Source: an uncultured Clostridia bacterium
GTDB lineage: Bacteria > Bacillota > Clostridia > Oscillospirales > CAG-272
DNA length: 7,846 bases
NCBI GenBank assembly: GCA_904501865.1
Contig: CAJGCF010000065.1
Span: 1-7,846, forward strand
Direction: 5' to 3'
Below the pieces are notes generated by a model. It ran no database searches. It was not told the origin of the DNA and saw nothing but the letters and a program-made list of their open reading frames with translations. The translations under genes were made by a program, and so were the position numbers. Position 1 is the stretch's first letter. Every line of letters begins with the position of its first letter. Shown piece after piece: positions 1 through 5,603 of the stretch.

Positions 1-255
1 CTTGCAAGCGTGACAATCCCCGACGGAGTTGCTGAAATTGGTCATTCTGCGTTTCGGTATTGCTCAAGCCTTACCAGCGTTGTGATCCCCCACAGTGTGG
101 AGAGCATAGGTTCTTATGCATTTGAGAATTGCTATGCTCTAACAACTGTTAATTATACCGGAAACCAAGATGATTGGGATATGATTTCTATTGATTATTG
201 GTATAACTCGTGTCTTGCAAATGTGACGATAAATTACAATTACGTTCCAAACTAA
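1..255 (+). CDS. BspA-type leucine-rich repeat surface protein, C-terminal fragment
   Basis: The reading frame is open from base 1 and ends at TAA 253-255, so only the last 84 residues are present and the start lies outside the window. Two consecutive repeats of about 23 residues can be seen. Each follows the pattern hydrophobic-x-IP-x-x-V-x-x-IG-x-x-AF-x-x-C-x-x-L-T, the signature of BspA/LRR_5 repeats. A degenerate final unit with a YTGNQDDWDMISI stretch follows, a common way for these repeat arrays to end in gut Firmicutes proteins. Family members are usually large secreted or cell-surface proteins, often involved in adhesion, and are very variable between strains. No LPXTG motif, transmembrane tail or SLH domain follows the last repeat, so any surface anchor would have to be upstream. 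The gene is probably unrelated in function to the housekeeping genes downstream. The family call is confident; its ligand is unknown. Confidence 0.85.
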   Translation, partial: LASVTIPDGVAEIGHSAFRYCSSLTSVVIPHSVESIGSYAFENCYALTTVNYTGNQDDWDMISIDYWYNSCLANVTINYNYVPN

Positions 256-376
256 GAATAAAAGCTAAATGAAGTATCTCCCTGTTCATTTTGGCTCAAA
301 GCGCCAATCTTTACCTAAAAATTGATACAAACAAGAAAAAATCTCAAAATCCTCTCTCAAAAAATAAAAAAAACTC

Positions 377-405
377 TTGACAAAATTCACAAGTTCATAT
401 ATAAT
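377..405 (+). promoter_or_regulatory. Sigma-A-type promoter of yceD-rpmF
   Basis: A perfect consensus -35 box TTGACA (377-382) is followed by a 17-bp spacer and a perfect -10 box TATAAT (400-405). Transcription should start near 412, giving a leader of roughly 38 nt before the yceD ATG at 450. The surrounding 256-449 gap is strongly AT-rich and contains no other gene that I can support. A strong constitutive promoter fits a ribosomal protein operon. Confidence 0.85.
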
Positions 406-449
406 AATTAAAGTCGCGTTTTATGTCTGTATGAAGGGAAGGAAAGTGT

Positions 450-968
450 ATGATTTTAGACGTTGGTCCGCTTCTCCGCGGAGAAAAGAACCGAATAACG
501 TTTGATTATATGCTTACCCCCATTCCTATGGACAGAGTTACGTTTAAGGACGATGCTCACGTTATAGGGGAGATCACCGACAGTGCGGGATACATGCAAC
601 TGAAAGCCGAGGCTCATCTTGCGTATGAGACCGAGTGCGACAGATGTCTTGATGCGGTCGAGGGTGAATTCGTGCTTGACTTTGAACGTGTGGTCGCTGA
701 CGAGGGAACTCTTTCCGAGGAACAGATAGAGGAGAATGTTGATGAGTACGTCATCGTCGAGAACGGAAAGCTCGATATTGACGAGCAGCTCACAGAGGCT
801 CTCCTGCTTGACTTTCCAAAGAAGATACTTTGCGACGACGATTGCCCCGGGCTTTGCCCCAAGTGCGGCAAATCTCTCAAGGGTGGCGATTGCGGTTGCC
901 CCAAGAAAGAGATAGATCCGCGTCTTGCAGTCCTTGCAACTCTGCTCAAAAAGGAAGACGAGCAATAA
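450..968 (+). CDS. yceD: YceD/DUF177 family protein
   Basis: This 172-residue protein matches the DUF177/YceD family in length and in having its conserved block in the second half. An ECDRCL pair (C63, C66) is followed by an acidic region. A cysteine-rich segment (C128, C132, C136, C139, C148, C150) then reads CPGLCPKCGKSL, and the protein ends with the typical DPRLAVLATLLKK tail. The cysteines probably bind a metal, which is an inference. YceD homologues are linked to large-subunit rRNA accumulation and ribosome biogenesis in plants and bacteria, and the gene is very often directly upstream of rpmF, as here (75 nt apart). ATG 450 is preceded by a purine-rich GGGAAGGAAAG ribosome site. It should be transcribed from the 377-405 promoter together with rpmF. 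The exact biochemical role is not established. Confidence 0.9.
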   Translation: MILDVGPLLRGEKNRITFDYMLTPIPMDRVTFKDDAHVIGEITDSAGYMQLKAEAHLAYETECDRCLDAVEGEFVLDFERVVADEGTLSEEQIEENVDEYVIVENGKLDIDEQLTEALLLDFPKKILCDDDCPGLCPKCGKSLKGGDCGCPKKEIDPRLAVLATLLKKEDEQ

Positions 969-972
969 ACGC

Positions 973-1002
973 TTCAGAACGTTAAAAAATATTTTATATA
1001 AT
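973..1002 (+). promoter_or_regulatory. Possible internal promoter for rpmF
   Basis: A perfect -10 hexamer TATAAT (997-1002) lies in the yceD-rpmF gap, with a 4-of-6 match to the -35 box (TTCAGA, 973-978) at 18 bp. It could give extra L32 transcript independent of yceD. AT-rich gaps often contain chance -10 matches, so this is tentative. Confidence 0.35.
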
Positions 1003-1043
1003 CGACGGCATACACAAGTGTGCTCTCGAGAGGAGGTTTCAAT

Positions 1044-1235
1044 ATGGCAGTACCGAAGAAGAAAGTGTCCGCAGCGCGCAGAGATAAGAGAAGATCCAAC
1101 AACTCCAAGCTCACTATGCCCGGACTTGTAAAGTGCTCCAACCCCGCATGCGGCGAGATGCTCAAGTCTCACTGTGTATGCAAGGTTTGCGGCTACTACA
1201 ACGGCAAGAAGGTTCTCAACATCAAAGAGGCTTAA
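1044..1235 (+). CDS. rpmF: 50S ribosomal protein L32
   Basis: This 63-residue basic protein begins MAVPKKKVSAARRDKRRSN, the hallmark L32 N-terminus, and ends with a zinc-ribbon-like segment and the CGYYNGKKV motif. L32 is a structural component of the large ribosomal subunit. The start is ATG 1044, set by a textbook AGGAGG site at 1031-1036; an upstream in-frame alternative start at 1020 would add eight residues unlike the family and include the ribosome site. The cysteines are at about residues 32, 37, 45, 47 and 50. The second pair (CKVC) has normal spacing, but the first pair is spaced CX4C (CSNPAC) rather than the CX2C usual in zinc-binding L32, and an extra Cys lies next to the third position. 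The gene is followed immediately by a strong terminator, so the yceD-rpmF unit ends here with no plsX or fabH attached. Confidence 0.96.
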   Translation: MAVPKKKVSAARRDKRRSNNSKLTMPGLVKCSNPACGEMLKSHCVCKVCGYYNGKKVLNIKEA

Positions 1236-1249
1236 TTGACCAAAGCAAT

Positions 1250-1286
1250 AAAAAAGAACTCTTGCGTGGAGTTCTTTTTTATTTTG
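1250..1286 (+). terminator. Rho-independent terminator after rpmF
   Basis: Twelve bases at 1250-1261 (AAAAAAGAACTC) pair perfectly with 1269-1280 (GAGTTCTTTTTT) around a 7-nt loop, and the T-run continues to about 1286. The position 15 nt after the rpmF stop fits a strong intrinsic terminator. Because both arms are A/T at the base it may also work on the opposite strand, but no gene converges here. Confidence 0.9.
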
Positions 1287-1306
1287 TCGACATTTTAAAA
1301 ATCGTA

Positions 1307-1335
1307 TTGCAATTTTTGATTTAATGTTGTATAAT
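1307..1335 (+). promoter_or_regulatory. Sigma-A-type promoter of mrp
   Basis: A -35 box TTGCAA (1307-1312) is separated by 17 bp from a perfect -10 TATAAT (1330-1335). The expected start site near 1342 leaves about 30 nt of leader, which includes the TAAGGAG ribosome site (1356-1362) ahead of ATG 1372. A short inverted repeat (AAAAAT 1297-1302 and ATTTTT 1312-1317) straddles the -35 box. Confidence 0.75.
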
Positions 1336-1371
1336 AATGTTTAGTGAATAAATAATAAGGAGATCTGTAAA

Positions 1372-2214
1372 ATGAGTGAACAATGTACTCGCGACTGTTC
1401 GTCGTGTTCTTTAAATTGCCCGTCCAAGAACGGAGGAATCCCCAAGGACGAGGCAAACAAAGGCAGTAACGTAAAGAACGTCATCGCTATTGTCAGCGGC
1501 AAGGGCGGAGTAGGTAAATCCCTTGTGACATCTATGCTTGCAGTACACCTTTCGAGAAACGGATACCGCGTAGGCATACTTGACGCAGATGTGACGGGAC
1601 CGTCTATCCCCAAGGCTTTCGGTGTATATGACGATGTAGAGGGTAATGGTGACGGAGCTATGCTTCCTCCTATGACCGCGACGGGAATCAAGATAATGTC
1701 CGTCAATCTTATGCTTGAGGACGAAACAAGACCTGTGGTGTGGAGAGGCTCGCTTATATCCGGAACAGTGAGACAGTTCTGGACGGACACGGCTTGGGGA
1801 GATCTCGACTATCTTCTCATAGACTGCCCTCCCGGAACGGGCGACGTTCCTCTTACCGTGTTCCAAAGCCTTCCTATCGACGGCTGTGTTATAGTTTCAA
1901 GTCCCCAGGAGCTTGTTTCTATGATAGTCAAAAAGGCAGCGAATATGGCGGATATGATGAAGGTTCCCGTGCTTGGTCTCGTTGAGAATATGAGCTTTGT
2001 CAAGTGTCCCGATTGCGGCAAGGAGATAAAGATATTCGGCGAGAGCCATATTGAAGATATAGCAGAGGAGTTCGGATACGACCTGCTTGCCAAGATACCG
2101 ATAGACACCGAGGTAGCATCTTACGTAGATAAGGGCTGGATAGAGATGATAAAATGCGATTATCTTGAAGCGGCCGCGGATATGGTAGCAAAGAAGTGTG
2201 AGAGCGGGAAGTAA
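1372..2214 (+). CDS. mrp: Mrp/NBP35-family Fe-S cluster carrier ATPase
   Basis: This 280-residue P-loop ATPase belongs to the MinD-like Mrp/ApbC/NBP35 group, which holds and transfers iron-sulfur clusters to apoproteins in the cytoplasm. Visible motifs are the deviant Walker A SGKGGVGKS (42-50), the DADVTGPSIP switch region (71-80), a Walker B-like YLLIDCPPGTGD (147-158), and the FVKCPDCGK segment whose CxxC (C212, C215) forms the bridging cluster site at the dimer interface. The N-terminus has an additional cysteine cluster, C5-x3-C9-x2-C12-x3-C16, resembling the ferredoxin-like cluster of NBP35-type members and common in clostridial homologues. It lacks the DUF59 (MIP18-like) N-terminal domain of many proteobacterial Mrp proteins. 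ATG 1372 has a TAAGGAG site at good spacing. The next gene begins 6 nt after its stop, so the two are cotranscribed. Confidence 0.94.
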   Translation: MSEQCTRDCSSCSLNCPSKNGGIPKDEANKGSNVKNVIAIVSGKGGVGKSLVTSMLAVHLSRNGYRVGILDADVTGPSIPKAFGVYDDVEGNGDGAMLPPMTATGIKIMSVNLMLEDETRPVVWRGSLISGTVRQFWTDTAWGDLDYLLIDCPPGTGDVPLTVFQSLPIDGCVIVSSPQELVSMIVKKAANMADMMKVPVLGLVENMSFVKCPDCGKEIKIFGESHIEDIAEEFGYDLLAKIPIDTEVASYVDKGWIEMIKCDYLEAAADMVAKKCESGK

Positions 2215-2220
2215 TATCCT

Positions 2221-2862
2221 ATGGGAAAAATAGCAAGGCTATATAAAGGCAATAAGCTCTTTTTCCGTGTGATAAACGTCTGTATCGTGATCCTCGCGCT
2301 CGCGCTTTTGATGTTCTTAGCCGTCTTTATCATAAGCGCAATAGTCAAGGGAACTGTTTCGGACAGGATTTTCGGGACGGCAGACGAGATCCAAGCAAGC
2401 GAAAGCTTTGACTGTGTAATAGTTCTCGGCGCGGGACTGAAATCCGACGGAACTCCAAGCCATATGCTTGAGGACAGGATATTAGTCGGAGTAGAGGTTT
2501 TTGGGCATGTAAATGCAGACGTTATACTTATGAGCGGTGATTGCTCGGGCGAGCATTACGACGAGCCCTCAGCTATGAGGAAATATGCCGAGGATATAGG
2601 CGTTGAGCCTGCGTGTATTCTGACCGACGGATCTGGATTTTCGACCTATGAAAGCATAGCTCGCGCAAAGGAGATATACGGATTTGACAAGGTAATCGTC
2701 ATAACGCAGGAATATCATCTTTACCGGGCGCTTTACATAGCTGATAAAAAGGGAGTAGACGCGATTGGAGTCTCCGCGGACCTTCGACCTTACAGAAATC
2801 AATTCGTAAGAGAGGTAAGGGAGATACTCGCGCAGGTCAAGTACTTTTTCCAATGTCAATAG
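2221..2862 (+). CDS. SanA/YdcF-family (DUF218) membrane-anchored envelope protein
   Basis: This 213-residue protein has one N-terminal membrane segment (about residues 17-43) after a short basic stretch, then a DUF218 domain likely outside the membrane. Family motifs are visible: DCVIVLGAGL (64-73), DGTPSHMLEDR (76-86), LMSGDCSGEHYDE (103-115), and the GFSTYES...VITQEYHLYRAL region (139-171). This layout fits the SanA branch; SanA in enterobacteria affects the envelope permeability barrier and vancomycin sensitivity at high temperature, and the related ElyC affects cell-envelope lipid carrier metabolism. The enzymatic activity of the family remains unclear. ATG 2221 follows the mrp stop by 6 nt, and its ribosome site (GGGAAG, 2206-2211) lies inside the end of mrp, suggesting coupling. 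A role linked to Mrp is not implied. A hairpin ends the unit just downstream. Confidence 0.85.
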   Translation: MGKIARLYKGNKLFFRVINVCIVILALALLMFLAVFIISAIVKGTVSDRIFGTADEIQASESFDCVIVLGAGLKSDGTPSHMLEDRILVGVEVFGHVNADVILMSGDCSGEHYDEPSAMRKYAEDIGVEPACILTDGSGFSTYESIARAKEIYGFDKVIVITQEYHLYRALYIADKKGVDAIGVSADLRPYRNQFVREVREILAQVKYFFQCQ

Positions 2863-2867
2863 AAGAT

Positions 2868-2904
2868 AGAGGAGCATTGTTTGGGCAATGTTCCTCTGTT
2901 CTTA
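2868..2904 (+). terminator. Probable terminator after the SanA-like gene
   Basis: A 12-bp stem, with one G-U pair, forms between 2868-2879 (AGAGGAGCATTG) and 2886-2897 (CAATGTTCCTCT) around a 6-nt loop, 5 nt after the stop codon. The following tail (GTTCTTAT) is only partly T-rich, so termination may be incomplete. A new promoter follows at 2924. Confidence 0.7.
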
Positions 2905-2923
2905 TAAATTAATAAAATAATAC

Positions 2924-2952
2924 TTGAAAAAATCTTATAAATAGTGTAAAAT
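2924..2952 (+). promoter_or_regulatory. Sigma-A-type promoter of ymfF-ymfH-lgt-folD
   Basis: A -35 box TTGAAA (2924-2929), a 17-bp spacer and a -10 box TAAAAT (2947-2952) each match consensus at five of six positions. The start site would be near 2959, leaving about 35-50 nt of leader depending on which ymfF start is used. The leader contains a small hairpin at 2985-2999. Confidence 0.7.
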
Positions 2953-2992
2953 ATATAGGTACATAGCAAATGATGTGAAAGGACTCCGCCAA

Positions 2993-4315
2993 GTGCGGAT
3001 TTTATTGATGAATAAAATATCAAAAGATATAACGAGCGGAAAATTGCGCTTGCACGTCACACAGACGGATAAGTTCAAAATGGCACGGTTTTCCTTAAAT
3101 TTTATATTGCCAAAGGATAAGCAAAGATCGCCTCTGACAAAGCTTATGCTCTCGGTCATTATGCGAGGAAGCAAAAAGTACCCAACGATAACCGAGATAA
3201 ATAAAAGCCTTGACAGACTGTACGGTGCGACGGTATCCCTGCGCAGTCTTTCCTTTGGTGACAAAAGTGTGTTCCAGATATCATGTAAGGTTCTTGATAA
3301 TAAATACAGGCTTTCGGGAGATAACACGGATATATTGTCCGAGGTGCTAAAAATAGTCTCAGAGATAATTTTTGAGCCCTTGAGAGACGAAAACGGACTT
3401 TTGCTCTCAAGCTATGTTGAAAGTGAGAGAAAAATAGCTATCGATGCCATACGCTCACAGATAAACGACCAGAGAGCGTACGCATCAAAGCAGTGCGACA
3501 GGCTTATGCTCAAGGATACCCCATACGGCATATCCACAAGCGGAGACGTTGATATTTTGTCGAAATTTACGGCAGAGCAGTTGACCGAAAACATAGAGTG
3601 GTTTTTAAACAACGCTCGGCTTGAGTGCTATTACGTTGGCTGTGAGAGTGCTTCTCGTATTGAGGAGATTACCCGTACATGTTTCAATCTTCCCGATGCC
3701 AGCAATCTTGAAATTGAGTATAAAGAAAAGGCATTTGAGACTTGTCGCAACGATGTTCAATATGCTTGTGAAAGTATGGATATCGCGCAAAGCAGATTGG
3801 AAATAGGATACAGATGCGGAACTGTCCTTTCGGACAAGGAATACTATGCTATGACTGTATTCAACGAGATATTCGGAGGCTCGTCAGCTTCAAAGCTGTT
3901 TATGAACGTGCGTGAGAGAAAGAGCCTTTGCTATTATTGCTATTCCTCATATCATAGCGCAACGGGCATCATCAAGGTAGGTTGTGGAATAAAGCCATCC
4001 AACAAGGACGTGGCTATGGAGGAGATAGCCCATCAGCTTGCTTTGGTTCAGAGCAGTGATTTTACCGATGATGATATCACGGTGGCAAAGAGGAGCATAA
4101 TCTCGGGTTTAAAGCAAATAAAAGACAGTCCTGCCGCGATAGAGATGTTCATGCTCAGAAGGCTTATAGGCGGCGTGACGGACAACGAAAGTGCGTCGAT
4201 AGAGAAAATAAACGCGGTAACGCGTGAGGATATTCTCGCGGCGGCGCAAAGGGTGTCTCTTGATACAGTGTATTTCCTCATTGGAAACGGAGAGGAGGAG
4301 ACTGAGGATGAGTGA
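2993..4315 (+). CDS. ymfF: M16-like inactive peptidase homologue, YmfF (EF-P aminopentanol modification-associated)
   Basis: This protein of about 440 residues has the two-domain insulinase/M16 fold but no zinc motif. Where an active M16 enzyme has HxxEH, it reads MRGSKKYPTITEINKSLDRLYGA, the hallmark of the YmfF (databases also write YfmF) subfamily. The C-terminal half keeps the M16 partner signature GGSSASKLF...VRERKSLCYYC. In Bacillus subtilis ymfF and ymfH are needed for 5-aminopentanol modification of elongation factor P; the exact reaction is unknown. It probably forms a heterodimer with the overlapping ymfH product, as paired M16 proteins do. The start is uncertain. GTG 2993 has an AAAGGA site (2978-2983) at good spacing. 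ATG 3008 gives a family-like N-terminus (MNKISKDITSGKLRLHV) but lacks a nearby ribosome site. GTG 2975 is possible but unsupported. Confidence 0.88.
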   Translation: MRILLMNKISKDITSGKLRLHVTQTDKFKMARFSLNFILPKDKQRSPLTKLMLSVIMRGSKKYPTITEINKSLDRLYGATVSLRSLSFGDKSVFQISCKVLDNKYRLSGDNTDILSEVLKIVSEIIFEPLRDENGLLLSSYVESERKIAIDAIRSQINDQRAYASKQCDRLMLKDTPYGISTSGDVDILSKFTAEQLTENIEWFLNNARLECYYVGCESASRIEEITRTCFNLPDASNLEIEYKEKAFETCRNDVQYACESMDIAQSRLEIGYRCGTVLSDKEYYAMTVFNEIFGGSSASKLFMNVRERKSLCYYCYSSYHSATGIIKVGCGIKPSNKDVAMEEIAHQLALVQSSDFTDDDITVAKRSIISGLKQIKDSPAAIEMFMLRRLIGGVTDNESASIEKINAVTREDILAAAQRVSLDTVYFLIGNGEEETEDE

Positions 4316-5588
4316 TATAAAGACCTTTCGCTCAAATCTTATCGGTGAGCAATATTATAAAATAGAGCACGGCAGCGGACTCCGTATATACGTTTATCCC
4401 AAGGATATGTCGACTACGTACGGCGTTTTGTCGGTGAATTTTGGCGGAAACGTAACCGATTATGAAAAAAACGGGGCAAAAATACGTCTGCCGCAGGGCT
4501 GTGCTCATTTTCTGGAGCACAAGCTGTTTGATAATCCTGACGGAACGGGTGCAGACGACGTTTTCTCCGCGCTTGGCGCATACGTTAATGCATATACGTC
4601 CAATGACAGAACTGCCTACATATTCTCGGCAACCGACCATGTCTGTGAGTGCCTTGAGCACCTTATATATTTTGTGACCAATCCGTATTTCACCAAAAAG
4701 ACCGTAGACAAGGAAATGGGAATAATAGCCGAGGAGATAAGAGGCTGTGTTGATGATCCTTACGACAGATGCTACCTCGGTATGCTTGAGGGAATGTATT
4801 TTAATGATCCTGTCAAAAATGAAATATGTGGCAGCGAGGAATCCATATCCGACATAACCGCGGAAACCTTGTATCAGTGCTGTGAGGACTTTTATATTCC
4901 GTCGAATATGGTGCTTTCCGTTTGCGGAAATATATCTCCGCAGACCGTCGTTGATATTGTAGATAAGACCTTGCAGACAAAGGATTCTTGTATTCCAAAG
5001 ATCAATGGCTTCGATGAGCCGCCCGAGGTAAAATGCGCCCTGGTAAAAAAGAAAATGCAAATAGGAAAGCCATTGTTTTGCATAGGTGTAAAGGATTGTA
5101 ATATACCGTCTGATACAAGGGAAAGATATAAGCGCAACGAAGCGATAAATATCTTGTTGCATATGATGTTTTCCGAGGCTGGAGAATTTTATCTTGAAAT
5201 GATAGAGAGCGGGATTTTGTCTCCGGGATTTGATTTCGGATACTCCTCAAATTCGAGAACGGCTTACGTGATGATGTCGGGTGAGAGTGATGATCCTCAA
5301 AAATTACTTGAGAAGGTCAAGGAGCGCATATCGCAGTGCTTGAAAAACGGTCTTGACGAGCAAGATTTCGACAGAGAAAAAAAGTGTATGTATGCTTCCT
5401 ACATATCTGATTTTGACACGACAGAGGATATTGCATTCTCAATGAATTCATACGCGTGGGAGGGACTCGATCTGTTCGACTATCCAAGCATAATAGACAG
5501 TATCGACCTCTCATACGTTGAGATGTTGCTTGTAGAAATATTCAAGGACGAATATTTTACGCTTTCGGTAATAGATAACAGAGAGTAA
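4308..5588 (+). CDS. ymfH: M16 zinc peptidase homologue, YmfH (EF-P aminopentanol modification-associated)
   Basis: This 426-residue M16-family protein keeps the inverted zinc motif HFLEH (H67, E70, H71) and the downstream glutamates in KEMGIIAEEIRG (E136, E142/E143) that supply the third ligand and support catalysis, so it is likely a metal-dependent peptidase. With the inactive YmfF it forms the pair associated in Bacillus subtilis with 5-aminopentanol modification of EF-P; its substrate is not known. ATG 4308 is chosen because an AGGAGG site (4293-4298) sits 9 nt upstream and the N-terminus from there matches the family (YYKIEHGSGLRIYVYPK). A longer in-frame extension back to 4224 lies wholly inside ymfF and is arginine-rich and unlike the family. 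The start overlaps the ymfF end by 8 nt (ATGAGTGA), consistent with translational coupling and roughly equal amounts of both partners. lgt follows after 15 nt. Confidence 0.92.
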   Translation: MSDIKTFRSNLIGEQYYKIEHGSGLRIYVYPKDMSTTYGVLSVNFGGNVTDYEKNGAKIRLPQGCAHFLEHKLFDNPDGTGADDVFSALGAYVNAYTSNDRTAYIFSATDHVCECLEHLIYFVTNPYFTKKTVDKEMGIIAEEIRGCVDDPYDRCYLGMLEGMYFNDPVKNEICGSEESISDITAETLYQCCEDFYIPSNMVLSVCGNISPQTVVDIVDKTLQTKDSCIPKINGFDEPPEVKCALVKKKMQIGKPLFCIGVKDCNIPSDTRERYKRNEAINILLHMMFSEAGEFYLEMIESGILSPGFDFGYSSNSRTAYVMMSGESDDPQKLLEKVKERISQCLKNGLDEQDFDREKKCMYASYISDFDTTEDIAFSMNSYAWEGLDLFDYPSIIDSIDLSYVEMLLVEIFKDEYFTLSVIDNRE

Positions 5589-5603
5589 AGAAAGGAATCT
5601 GAA

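Noticed and set aside
291..307. Hairpin TTGGC/GCCAA as a terminator for the LRR gene
   Set aside because: It has only a 5-bp stem with a 7-nt loop and a poor T-tract, so it is too weak to annotate, though some termination must occur in 256-376.
256..449. Small RNA or small gene in the AT-rich gap before yceD
   Set aside because: There is no open frame with a ribosome site and no structured RNA motif; only the 377-405 promoter is supportable.
456..1172. Minus-strand open frame (238 codons) across yceD and the start of rpmF
   Set aside because: It runs antisense to two genes with clear family motifs and their shared gap, and its translation resembles no family.
1341..1866. Minus-strand open frames opposite mrp
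   Set aside because: They are antisense shadows of the highly constrained Walker motif region, with low-complexity translations.
4224..4307. Upstream extension of ymfH
   Set aside because: The arginine-rich residues lie inside ymfF and do not match the family; the AGGAGG at 4293-4298 clearly serves ATG 4308.
4332..5162. Long open frame on the minus strand (276 codons) opposite ymfH
   Set aside because: It is a shadow of a well-supported M16 gene; the translation shows no recognisable domain and there is no ribosome site or promoter on that strand.
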